This document shows positions 57,671-64,000 of a stretch of DNA of 64,000 bases, piece by piece. This stretch comes from Terribacillus aidingensis. GTDB lineage: Bacteria; Bacillota; Bacilli; Bacillales; Amphibacillaceae. Numbering within the stretch: position 1 is the first letter of the stretch; each line of letters begins with the position of its first letter. Both the position numbers and the translations under genes were made by a program. The notes below the pieces were generated by a model, which was given only the letters and a program-made list of their open reading frames with translations, made no database searches and was not told where the DNA came from. Where the stretch lies: NCBI RefSeq assembly GCF_900215625.1, contig NZ_OBEK01000002.1:418676-482675 (forward strand). The letters are read 5' to 3'.

Positions 57671-58585
57671 TTAGTTCGTAACTGCACGAGCAACGCCAGC
57701 AGCCGACTTGTCATGAAAGGCATCTTCTATTAAATCAATTAATTGCGTGGCAGCTTTTCCTGGTGTATCATGTGTTCTTCTGAGCAGTCCAATTGGCGGA
57801 GAAACATTTATGCCGTTTATTTCTACCACTTTTGTGCCAGGAATAGAAAAGGAATGAGCAGTGCGCGTAAATAGAGAGACGCCCAAACCGGCCTGCACGT
57901 AGTGTTTATGAGACATACTGCTCGTTATTTCAATTTTTTTATAAGCTGTACCGATTGCTTCCACGATATTTTGTTCAATTTGAATACGTATCGGACAGTT
58001 GTGCGGTGTGAATAAAATTGTTTCATTCTGCAATTCCGTTACGTCTGCAGTGCTCTTTTCTGCAAGTGGGTGGGAAGAAGGCACTAACAACACAATATCA
58101 TCTTGATACAGCGGTTTGAACACATTCTTCATGGAAACTTCAGGGGCTCCGCAAATGGCAAAGTCAATCTCATCATTATACAGCAGCGAGCTAAGTGTGT
58201 TGGCATCTGCTACTTGTATGGATAATTCCACATGTGGATACTTCTCTTTAAAGTCAGCAATGATGCTAGGAAACTCTAAGCTGGCAGTAGGCTCCGATAT
58301 GCCTATACGAATCAATCCAGCCATACCAACTTCTAAATCTTGCAGCGTATTCGTCAGTTTTTCGTACTCTTGCAGAAGTGATTTAGCTCGCTCGTAGAAG
58401 ACTCGACCAGATTCCGTCAATTTTAACGTTTTTCCTCTTTCAAGCAGTTTCTCACCAATTTCCTCTTCTAGATGTTTGATGTGCAAGGTGATTGTTGGCT
58501 GCGAATAATTCAAAACTTCGGCAGCCTTTAAAAAGTTGCCTTGTTTGACGATTGTAGCAAAAGTTCGTATAGCGCGAATCTCCAT
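57671..58585 (-). CDS. ytlI: LysR family regulator of the sulfur locus (YtlI/AscR type)
   Basis: 304 aa. The N-terminal winged helix-turn-helix is IRTFATIVKQGNFLKAAEVL, then NYSQPTITLHIKHLEEEIGE, followed by the periplasmic-binding-like effector domain (RIGISEPTASLEFPSIIADF, then AICGAPEVSMKNVF). In B. subtilis YtlI activates the divergent ytmI operon when cysteine is short and is itself repressed by CymR. The same divergent arrangement is seen here toward 58731. It should answer to a cysteine precursor or thiol compound. Confidence 0.85.
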   Translation of the reverse strand: MEIRAIRTFATIVKQGNFLKAAEVLNYSQPTITLHIKHLEEEIGEKLLERGKTLKLTESGRVFYERAKSLLQEYEKLTNTLQDLEVGMAGLIRIGISEPTASLEFPSIIADFKEKYPHVELSIQVADANTLSSLLYNDEIDFAICGAPEVSMKNVFKPLYQDDIVLLVPSSHPLAEKSTADVTELQNETILFTPHNCPIRIQIEQNIVEAIGTAYKKIEITSSMSHKHYVQAGLGVSLFTRTAHSFSIPGTKVVEINGINVSPPIGLLRRTHDTPGKAATQLIDLIEDAFHDKSAAGVARAVTN

Positions 58586-58730
58586 GATAACCCCTCGCTT
58601 CTCTTTAATTTCAAAGTTCTGAATTATGTGTTTACTAAAACTAATTATACTTTTTTGATTGTTTGCCTTATTATAATTTACATGAGCAACTATTCCAAGT
58701 GGTTTAGGTGGAATTAAAAGGAGGATAATG
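58586..58730. promoter_or_regulatory. Divergent control region of the sulfur operon
   Basis: A TATAAT at 58672-58677 with a poor -35 fits a LysR-activated promoter. AATTA/TAATT inverted pieces lie at about 58622-58656. ATTCC-N13-GGAAT (58692-58714), continuing as GGAATT, resembles part of the CymR box and stands between the -10 and the AAGGAGG site. Confidence 0.55.
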
Positions 58731-59291
58731 ATGACGAAAATTACTATAGTGGCAGGTGGAAATTCTGTTCATTCCCGACTTACGGGCGTTCTGCAGCATG
58801 TACAAAGTTCTTTGGAAGCAGGCGGAGCGGAGCTGGAAGTCATCCACGTGCACCAGCTGCCAAGTAAAGCCTTGCTGACTGCCGATTTTTCGAACGAAGA
58901 GCTTAAAGGAGCAATTGAGCGCGTGCAAGCCAGTGATGGTGTCGTCTTCTTGTCGCCTGTATACAAAGCAGCATACTCAGGCATTTTGAAAACATTTTTA
59001 GATATGCTCCCGCAGAAGAGTTTAGCAGGAAAGGCGGTGCTGCCGCTCATTTTAGGCGGAACGAATGCGCATCTGCTTGTCCTTGATTATGCACTTAAAC
59101 CAGTTATTCATAATTTGGGAGCCACTGCGATTCATACAGGTGTTTTTGTATTAGACAAACAAGTTACCAAGCATGAAACAAATCTATACGAATTGGATCC
59201 AGAAGCAGCAACCCGGCTAAACAACGCGCTTACTATATATAAAAGTTCTCTAGGGGGGAAGATGGATGTCTATCACACTCAATATTCTTGA
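58731..59291 (+). CDS. NAD(P)H-dependent FMN reductase (SsuE/MsuE family)
   Basis: 186 aa flavodoxin-like reductase: MTKITIVAGGNSVHSRLTGV, then VVFLSPVYKAAYSGILKTFL and the SsuE signature LPLILGGTNAHLLVLDYALK. It supplies FMNH2 to the two luciferase-like monooxygenases of this locus. The ATG at 58731 has AAGGAGG six bases before it; an ATG one codon earlier is closer than ideal. Its end overlaps the next gene by 26 bases. I do not recall this family as part of the B. subtilis ytmI operon, so it is an addition here. Confidence 0.85.
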   Translation: MTKITIVAGGNSVHSRLTGVLQHVQSSLEAGGAELEVIHVHQLPSKALLTADFSNEELKGAIERVQASDGVVFLSPVYKAAYSGILKTFLDMLPQKSLAGKAVLPLILGGTNAHLLVLDYALKPVIHNLGATAIHTGVFVLDKQVTKHETNLYELDPEAATRLNNALTIYKSSLGGKMDVYHTQYS

Positions 59292-60297
59292 TCAAAGCCT
59301 TGTAGGAGAAGGGGAACAAGCAGAGCAGGCAATCCAGAATACGGTCAGACTTGCACAGGCCGCAGAAGAACTGGGCTACCACAGATTTTGGGTATCCGAG
59401 CATCATAACAGCAGACACGTAGCAGGTTCGGCTCCAGAGGCGCTTATTGGCTACCTATTGGCAAAAACAAGCAGATTGAAAATTGGCTCTGGCGGTGTCA
59501 TGCTGCAGCATTATAGTCCCTACAAGGTGGCAGAGCTATTTCATGTGTTAGCTTCGCTTGCTCCAGGCAGAGTAAATCTTGGCATCGGAAAAGCGCCTGG
59601 CGGTTTGAATTTATCTACGCAAGCCTTACAAGAGGATGTAAAGCCAGCACATAAAAACTTTACACAGAAACTACTGGATTTGAAAGCTTATTTGAATAAA
59701 GCGGAACGGACAGAAAAATTAGAAGCAACACCAGTCCCGAGCTCAGCACCAGAAATGTTTTTGTTAGGAGGAAGCGCCGAGAGTGCGGAACTGGCGGCAA
59801 AACAAGGAATATCTTTTGTCTTCGCTTATTTCATAAACGGTGACAAAGCGGCATTACAAGAAGCTAGAAAGGCCTTTGAAAAACACAGCCCGCAAGGAGC
59901 AAAGCATAAATTTCTTCTGGCGCTCACAGTTGCTGTGGCAGAAGACGAAGAAAAGGCGCTTTCGTACATAAAACAAAAAGAATCTGTTAAAATAACATTC
60001 TCTGATGGAAGAAAGCTTAATGTCGGATCAATAAAAGATGCAAAAGAGCTTGTGCAAGACGCCGATAAGGCAGACTACTTTATAAAAATCCAGAAAGCAG
60101 GCTATCTGGCAGGAACGAAGGAAACAGTAAGCAAAAACTTGCTTGCATTATCCCGAACATTTGACATTGACGAAGTGATTATACTATCGCCAATTGCAGG
60201 AATCGACCAAAGAATAGCTATGTTTACATCGCTTAAAGAAGCATTAGACACCGAAGACAGCTTTAGTGGAAAAATAACTGGTGAGGTGGGTAATTGA
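59266..60297 (+). CDS. ytmO: LLM class flavin-dependent oxidoreductase (YtmO type)
   Basis: 343 aa luciferase-like oxidoreductase. HRFWVSEHHNSRHVAGSAPE, then LKIGSGGVMLQHYSPYKVAE and LAPGRVNLGIGKAPGG are typical of the single-component-flavin LLM group that includes YtmO. The substrate is unknown, presumably a sulfur compound. The ATG follows AGGGGGGAAG inside the end of the FMN-reductase gene, so the two are coupled. It ends by overlapping the glutaredoxin start (TGATG). Confidence 0.85.
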   Translation: MSITLNILDQSLVGEGEQAEQAIQNTVRLAQAAEELGYHRFWVSEHHNSRHVAGSAPEALIGYLLAKTSRLKIGSGGVMLQHYSPYKVAELFHVLASLAPGRVNLGIGKAPGGLNLSTQALQEDVKPAHKNFTQKLLDLKAYLNKAERTEKLEATPVPSSAPEMFLLGGSAESAELAAKQGISFVFAYFINGDKAALQEARKAFEKHSPQGAKHKFLLALTVAVAEDEEKALSYIKQKESVKITFSDGRKLNVGSIKDAKELVQDADKADYFIKIQKAGYLAGTKETVSKNLLALSRTFDIDEVIILSPIAGIDQRIAMFTSLKEALDTEDSFSGKITGEVGN

Positions 60298-60560
60298 TGG
60301 CCGCGGAGAAAAGAATAGTAGTATGGAGCAAGCAAGGCTGCAGTTATTGTGAGACAGTGAAAGCATTTTTAACAGAGAAAGAAATTCCTTTTTCAACAAT
60401 TGATGTAACAGGAAATGACGCATTTCGCGATATCTTGGAGGTGAAATATGACATTCGCTATGTTCCTGTTGTGGAAATAGGTACGGGAACATCATCCTAT
60501 CAAGCGGTGTTGAAACCCGATATAGAAGCTTTGAAAGAAGCTTTAACATTGTATATTTAA
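60297..60560 (+). CDS. ytnI: Glutaredoxin-like thiol redox protein (YtnI type)
   Basis: 87 aa thioredoxin-fold protein with active site GCSYC (CxxC) near residues 14-18 and the cis-Pro loop DIRYVPVVEIG. Likely reduces disulfides or releases thiols in the sulfur pathway. The ATG at 60297 has GAGGTG eight bases before it; TTG one codon earlier is possible. It overlaps the ytmO stop by one base. Confidence 0.85.
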   Translation: MAAEKRIVVWSKQGCSYCETVKAFLTEKEIPFSTIDVTGNDAFRDILEVKYDIRYVPVVEIGTGTSSYQAVLKPDIEALKEALTLYI

Positions 60561-60574
60561 ATTGGAGGATCATA

Positions 60575-61141
60575 ATGAGTAAAGACATTTTTCGTATTGC
60601 AACCGAAGCCGATGCACCGGCATTTTTAGAACTGCTTTCTAGTGCTTTTAAACCACTTGGAGAGATGGGAATTGATTGGCCGTCCACGAGAGCTACATTG
60701 GAGATGGTGACAGACAACATTAAAAATTCGACAGCGGTCGTCCTGGAACGAGACGGCAGATTGCTATCGACTATTACGATTCGTTTCCCATGGGAAAGCA
60801 CGACGCCGGTTTCAGGCTACCCATTCGTATGGTGGTTTGCCACAGATCCAGATTTAGCCGGTCAAGGGATTGGTAACAAATTACTGAACTATGTGGAGAA
60901 CACGTTGTTAATCGACACATTCAAAGCACCCGCTTATACATTAGGAACTTCTGGTCGGAAACACCCTTGGCTGCTGCAGATGTATGAGGGCAAGGGGTAT
61001 AAGCGATATTTTGAGCATGAAAATGATAATGGAGACTTAGGCATACTTATGTACAAAGTTCTCATACCTGAACGATTTGATGCTAATGTATTGGGTACTC
61101 CGCCATTTGCTGATAAGCAAGTTGAACAATCTTCTAAGTAA
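60575..61141 (+). CDS. ytmI: GNAT acetyltransferase (YtmI/SnaA-like)
   Basis: 188 aa. Acetyl-CoA motif WFATDPDLAGQGIGNKLLNY (Q/RxxGxG type), with IFRIATEADAPAFLELLSSA at the start and a C-terminal RYFEHENDNGDLGILMYKVL. In B. subtilis YtmI acetylates an S-alkyl-cysteine amino group before FMN monooxygenase attack. The same role is inferred here. TTGGAGGATC precedes the ATG, 15 bases after ytnI. Confidence 0.82.
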   Translation: MSKDIFRIATEADAPAFLELLSSAFKPLGEMGIDWPSTRATLEMVTDNIKNSTAVVLERDGRLLSTITIRFPWESTTPVSGYPFVWWFATDPDLAGQGIGNKLLNYVENTLLIDTFKAPAYTLGTSGRKHPWLLQMYEGKGYKRYFEHENDNGDLGILMYKVLIPERFDANVLGTPPFADKQVEQSSK

Positions 61142-61156
61142 AGAGGAGGGACAACA

Positions 61157-61918
61157 GTGAATGAGTTCTTCAAATGGGAATATGTTATCACTTTATTTCC
61201 GAAAGTGTTGTCGGCATTGCCGACAACATTATTCATTGTCTTATTTGCTACGCTGATTGGCAGTTTCTTAGGCCTGATCATTGCTTATTGCAGGATTGAA
61301 AGGATACCGATTGTAAATCAAATTAGTGCCGTTTATGTTTCTTTTATCCGAGGAACGCCTATTCTAGTCCAGATGTTCATTGTATTTTATGGAGTTCCAA
61401 GCTTACTTGGCGTAATAGGTATTGATATTTCAAATTGGAATAAGCTGTATTTTATTTATATAACTTATGGAATCAATACATCCGCATATTTTTCGGAAAT
61501 CTTCCGTTCAGCAATATCAAGTGTTCCTGCATCGCAGTATGAAGCAGCTGCATCCATAGGATTGACTAAGTGGCAGACGTATCGGCGAACGTTAATTCCA
61601 CAAGCGGGAAAAATTGCGTTTCCGAACCTTGGTGTTTCTATTGTAAACCTTCTGCAAAATACGTCGCTAGCCTTTTCTTTAGGTGTGCTGGATATTATGG
61701 GCAAAGTGCAAACCTTGGGAGCTTTATATTATCGCGTGTTAGAAGGGTACTTTATTGCTGCCATCATCTTTATTGTCCTGAGTATCTCCTTGGAGAAACT
61801 GTTCAATATGCTGGAAAAAAGGATGCATGCACCTAAAAGAAGCAGACAGGTTACCATGCAGCCATTAGCGTTAGAGAGAGCCGAGGCCGCCATGACAGTG
61901 CAAAAAAGCATAAAGTAA
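61157..61918 (+). CDS. tcyL: Polar amino-acid/cystine-type ABC permease (TcyL-like)
   Basis: 253 aa membrane subunit of the HisMQ type with five helices: LSALPTTLFIVLFATLIGSF, then SFIRGTPILVQMFIVFYGVP and the EAA loop ASQYEAAASIGLTKWQTYRR. It should pair with the permease at 62786 around one ATPase. The GTG at 61157 has AGAGGAGGG upstream. The L or M name is by order, not by alignment. Confidence 0.8.
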   Translation: MNEFFKWEYVITLFPKVLSALPTTLFIVLFATLIGSFLGLIIAYCRIERIPIVNQISAVYVSFIRGTPILVQMFIVFYGVPSLLGVIGIDISNWNKLYFIYITYGINTSAYFSEIFRSAISSVPASQYEAAASIGLTKWQTYRRTLIPQAGKIAFPNLGVSIVNLLQNTSLAFSLGVLDIMGKVQTLGALYYRVLEGYFIAAIIFIVLSISLEKLFNMLEKRMHAPKRSRQVTMQPLALERAEAAMTVQKSIK

Positions 61919-61940
61919 AAGCCAAACAGGAGGTAAGAGC

Positions 61941-62774
61941 ATGAAAATATATTCAATATTCAAAATATACAGTTTAATAGGGGTTGCTGTACTTATGACG
62001 CTTCTGCTTTCCGCTTGCGGAAGTGCAAATAAAGCAGAAGAAGCAAGTGCTGCTAATAACAATCCAAATGCGAAAGAATTGGTGATTGGAACAGGGAATG
62101 CCTACCAGCCATTTGTGTATTTGGACGAAAATGGAAATCTGACAGGTTATGAAAAAGCTGTTTTAGATGAAGTAGATAATCTGCTGCCACAGTATAAATT
62201 CAAATACGAGTCATTTGAATTTAAAAACGTGCTGCCTGCATTGGATGCAAACAAAGTAGATTTAGCAGCACATCAATATGAAAATAACGAAGAAAGGCAA
62301 GAAAAGTATTTATTTGGGACAGTCGGCTATACGGATTATACAAGTTATGTAGTCGTCGATGGAGATTCCAGAAATGATTTTCAAACGCTGGACGATCTGG
62401 CAGGAAAGAAAGTGCACACATCAGCGGGAAGCAACTTTGCTTACCTTTTGGAGCAGTTCAACAAAGAGCACAACAATAAAATTGAAATTGTCTATGGAGA
62501 TGGCGGAAATGAAGTACTCATAAATAATCTTCAAAATGGGACAGTGGATGCGGCGCTATTAACCAAATATGATGTCGATAAATTAAACAAACAATTCAGT
62601 GCAAATCTCGTTACATCAGGGGAGCCTGTGAATGTTTCCAAAACATATTACCTCTTCCAAAAAGATAATACCAAACTTCAAAAGGAAATAGATGGAGCCT
62701 TACAAGAATTAATTGACAACGGGAAATTGGCCGAGCTTTCAAAAGAATATCTTGGAGGAGACTTTACGAAATAG
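61941..62774 (+). CDS. Cystine/sulfur-compound binding lipoprotein of the ABC importer (TcyJ/K-like)
   Basis: 277 aa: signal and lipobox LLSAC (Cys26), then a family 3 solute-binding domain: KELVIGTGNAYQPFVYLDEN, then GNLTGYEKAVLDEVDNLLPQ and DLAGKKVHTSAGSNFAYLLE. Lipid-anchored on the outer face. In B. subtilis two such proteins (TcyJ, TcyK) serve one importer; here only one is seen before the edge. AGGAGG precedes the ATG. Confidence 0.87.
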   Translation: MKIYSIFKIYSLIGVAVLMTLLLSACGSANKAEEASAANNNPNAKELVIGTGNAYQPFVYLDENGNLTGYEKAVLDEVDNLLPQYKFKYESFEFKNVLPALDANKVDLAAHQYENNEERQEKYLFGTVGYTDYTSYVVVDGDSRNDFQTLDDLAGKKVHTSAGSNFAYLLEQFNKEHNNKIEIVYGDGGNEVLINNLQNGTVDAALLTKYDVDKLNKQFSANLVTSGEPVNVSKTYYLFQKDNTKLQKEIDGALQELIDNGKLAELSKEYLGGDFTK

Positions 62775-62785
62775 GAAGGAGCTCC

Positions 62786-63502
62786 GTGCATATGGATTTT
62801 GATTTTGCATTTATGTTGGAAGCTTTCCTGGCTGCGCTGCATTATTTACCTACTACACTGCTATTAGGATTTCTGCCGCTCGTATTTGGCTCGGCTCTTG
62901 GATTAGCCATCGCGCTGATACGTCACTATGAAATACCAATACTCGCCGTATTCTTTAAATGGTTTGTAACGATATTTAAGGCTGTACCAGTTGTGTTAAT
63001 TCTGCTCGTTTCCTATCTTGTTTTCTCAGACGTATTGGATAAAATAGCCAATTCCCTTGCCCTGTCTATTTCATTTCGTGATATCGATAGAAGGAGCATT
63101 GCTATTTTTGCACTCACTTTATACGCGACTAGCGGTTTATCAGAAATATTCAGAGGCGCTTTCGCTTCGATTCCAAAAGGGCAGATTGACGCAGCTTATT
63201 CCGTCGGCTTGACTACCTTGCAGGTTTTACGGAGAGTGATGATTCCGCAAGTTATTCCGCTGGCATTGCCTTTAGTGAATAATATGCTGATCAGTTTAAT
63301 CAAAGCTTCTTCTCTTGTCTCCATGGTATCTGTCGTAGATATTCTTAATGGTGCGGTAATTGAAGCAAATGTGAATTATCGTTATCTGGAAGCATATGTA
63401 GCCGTGTCGATTATTTACTGGGGAGTATGTGCGTCTATTGAAGCAGTAACAGCAGGATATGAGAAATACGCAAATAGAAACAGAAGGAGACAATTTGCAT
63501 GA
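62786..63502 (+). CDS. tcyM: Polar amino-acid/cystine-type ABC permease (TcyM-like)
   Basis: 238 aa HisMQ-type permease: LHYLPTTLLLGFLPLVFGSA, then TIFKAVPVVLILLVSYLVFS and the EAA loop KGQIDAAYSVGLTTLQVLRR. Starts possible at GTG 62786 or ATG 62792; AAGGAG lies 4 and 10 bases before them, so the choice is open. It overlaps the ATPase gene as ATGA. Partner of the permease at 61157. Confidence 0.8.
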   Translation: MHMDFDFAFMLEAFLAALHYLPTTLLLGFLPLVFGSALGLAIALIRHYEIPILAVFFKWFVTIFKAVPVVLILLVSYLVFSDVLDKIANSLALSISFRDIDRRSIAIFALTLYATSGLSEIFRGAFASIPKGQIDAAYSVGLTTLQVLRRVMIPQVIPLALPLVNNMLISLIKASSLVSMVSVVDILNGAVIEANVNYRYLEAYVAVSIIYWGVCASIEAVTAGYEKYANRNRRRQFA

Positions 63503-64000
63503 TAGAAATCAAAGATATATCCAAATCCTTCGGTAAAAACGCTATTTTAAAGGGCATGAACGTAACGATCGAAAAAGGAGAAGTGGTCGTTATTTTAGGA
63601 CCGAGCGGCTCTGGAAAATCAACGTTCTTAAGGTGTATTAACTTTCTGGAAAGAGCTGATGCAGGGGAAATTAGCATCGGACAGACAAAAGTAGAATTCA
63701 AAAAAGCAAAATCGAAAGAAATACTGGCAGTGCGAAGGAAAACAGCGATGGTCTTTCAGCAATATGATCTTTTTCTTCATAAATCAGCTATTGAAAATGT
63801 CGTGGAAGGCCTTATTATTGCACGAAAAGAGCCAAAAGAAGAAGCTTACAAAAAAGGACTGGAATTATTAAGTAAAGTAGGTTTAAAGGATAAAAGAGAT
63901 GCTTACCCGCATCAATTATCAGGCGGACAGCAGCAGCGAGTCGGAATAGCTCGAGCACTTGCGCTAAATCCGGAAGTAATCCTATTCGATGAGCCAACAT
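63499..64000 (+). CDS. tcyN: ABC transporter ATPase of the sulfur importer, cut by the window edge (TcyN-like)
   Basis: The first 167 codons of an amino-acid-type ABC ATPase: MIEIKDISKSFGKNAILKGM, Walker A GPSGSGKSTFLR, the Q loop VFQQYDLFLH, signature LSGGQQQRVGIARAL and Walker B VILFDEPT at the edge. It overlaps the permease stop (ATGA) behind AGAAGGAG. The remaining 80 or so residues lie beyond the window. Confidence 0.9.
   Translation, partial: MIEIKDISKSFGKNAILKGMNVTIEKGEVVVILGPSGSGKSTFLRCINFLERADAGEISIGQTKVEFKKAKSKEILAVRRKTAMVFQQYDLFLHKSAIENVVEGLIIARKEPKEEAYKKGLELLSKVGLKDKRDAYPHQLSGGQQQRVGIARALALNPEVILFDEPT

Overview
The window looks like a chromosome segment of a low-to-mid GC, spore-former-type Bacillaceae, probably a halotolerant genus near Terribacillus, Oceanobacillus or Virgibacillus. 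This is inferred from gene content: ParE/ParC, a full-length two-domain DynA, a YkoGHI-like two-component cluster, the HisZ-type histidine operon, a YtmI/Tcy/YtnIJ-type sulfur locus, and AGGAGG ribosome sites with many TTG and GTG starts. No rRNA, tRNA or CRISPR was seen.

Layout. 0-3.5 kb: a fused osmoprotectant permease/binding protein, a CoA-binding protein and SelO. 3.5-8.3 kb: parE-parC (topoisomerase IV). 8.4-11.7 kb: a flavin reductase, then response regulator, sensor kinase and PepSY protein. 11.7-14 kb: a frameshifted small Cys protein, a SAP-domain protein, a lipoprotein and a C45-type hydrolase. 14.1-19.3 kb: dynA and an FAD/Rieske oxidoreductase. 19.7-26 kb: small membrane proteins, a phosphatase and a secreted rhamnogalacturonan lyase. 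26.1-33.6 kb: a Cys-rich pentapeptide protein, hisJ, and hisZ-G-D-B-H-F-I, which lacks hisA between hisH and hisF. 33.7-42.4 kb: PadR/DUF1048, catalase, a broken ECF sigma gene beside its anti-sigma-like partner, a racemase-like protein, a TRM11-like methyltransferase and an M29 aminopeptidase.

42.4-52 kb is an AT-rich accessory stretch full of decay. It holds two paralogous TetR + MFS efflux modules, one with a destroyed transporter and one intact, a divergent FAD monooxygenase, a DUF421 protein, and wreckage of IS21-, IS1182- and IS3-type elements. The monooxygenase and the intact efflux gene carry related TetR-type palindromes in their promoters, so they probably form one small regulon.

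52.9-56 kb is a cadmium/zinc resistance operon. Its repressor CadC has all four metal-site cysteines and two clear operators. Its P-type ATPase has an unusual N-terminus with six Cys-Cys pairs before two HMA domains. 56.3-64 kb is a sulfur-scavenging locus: two flavin monooxygenases, an FMN reductase, a glutaredoxin, an acetyltransferase, an amino-acid/sulfur ABC importer and a LysR regulator. It runs off the right edge inside the ABC ATPase.

Family names come from recognising motifs and context. No database search was possible.
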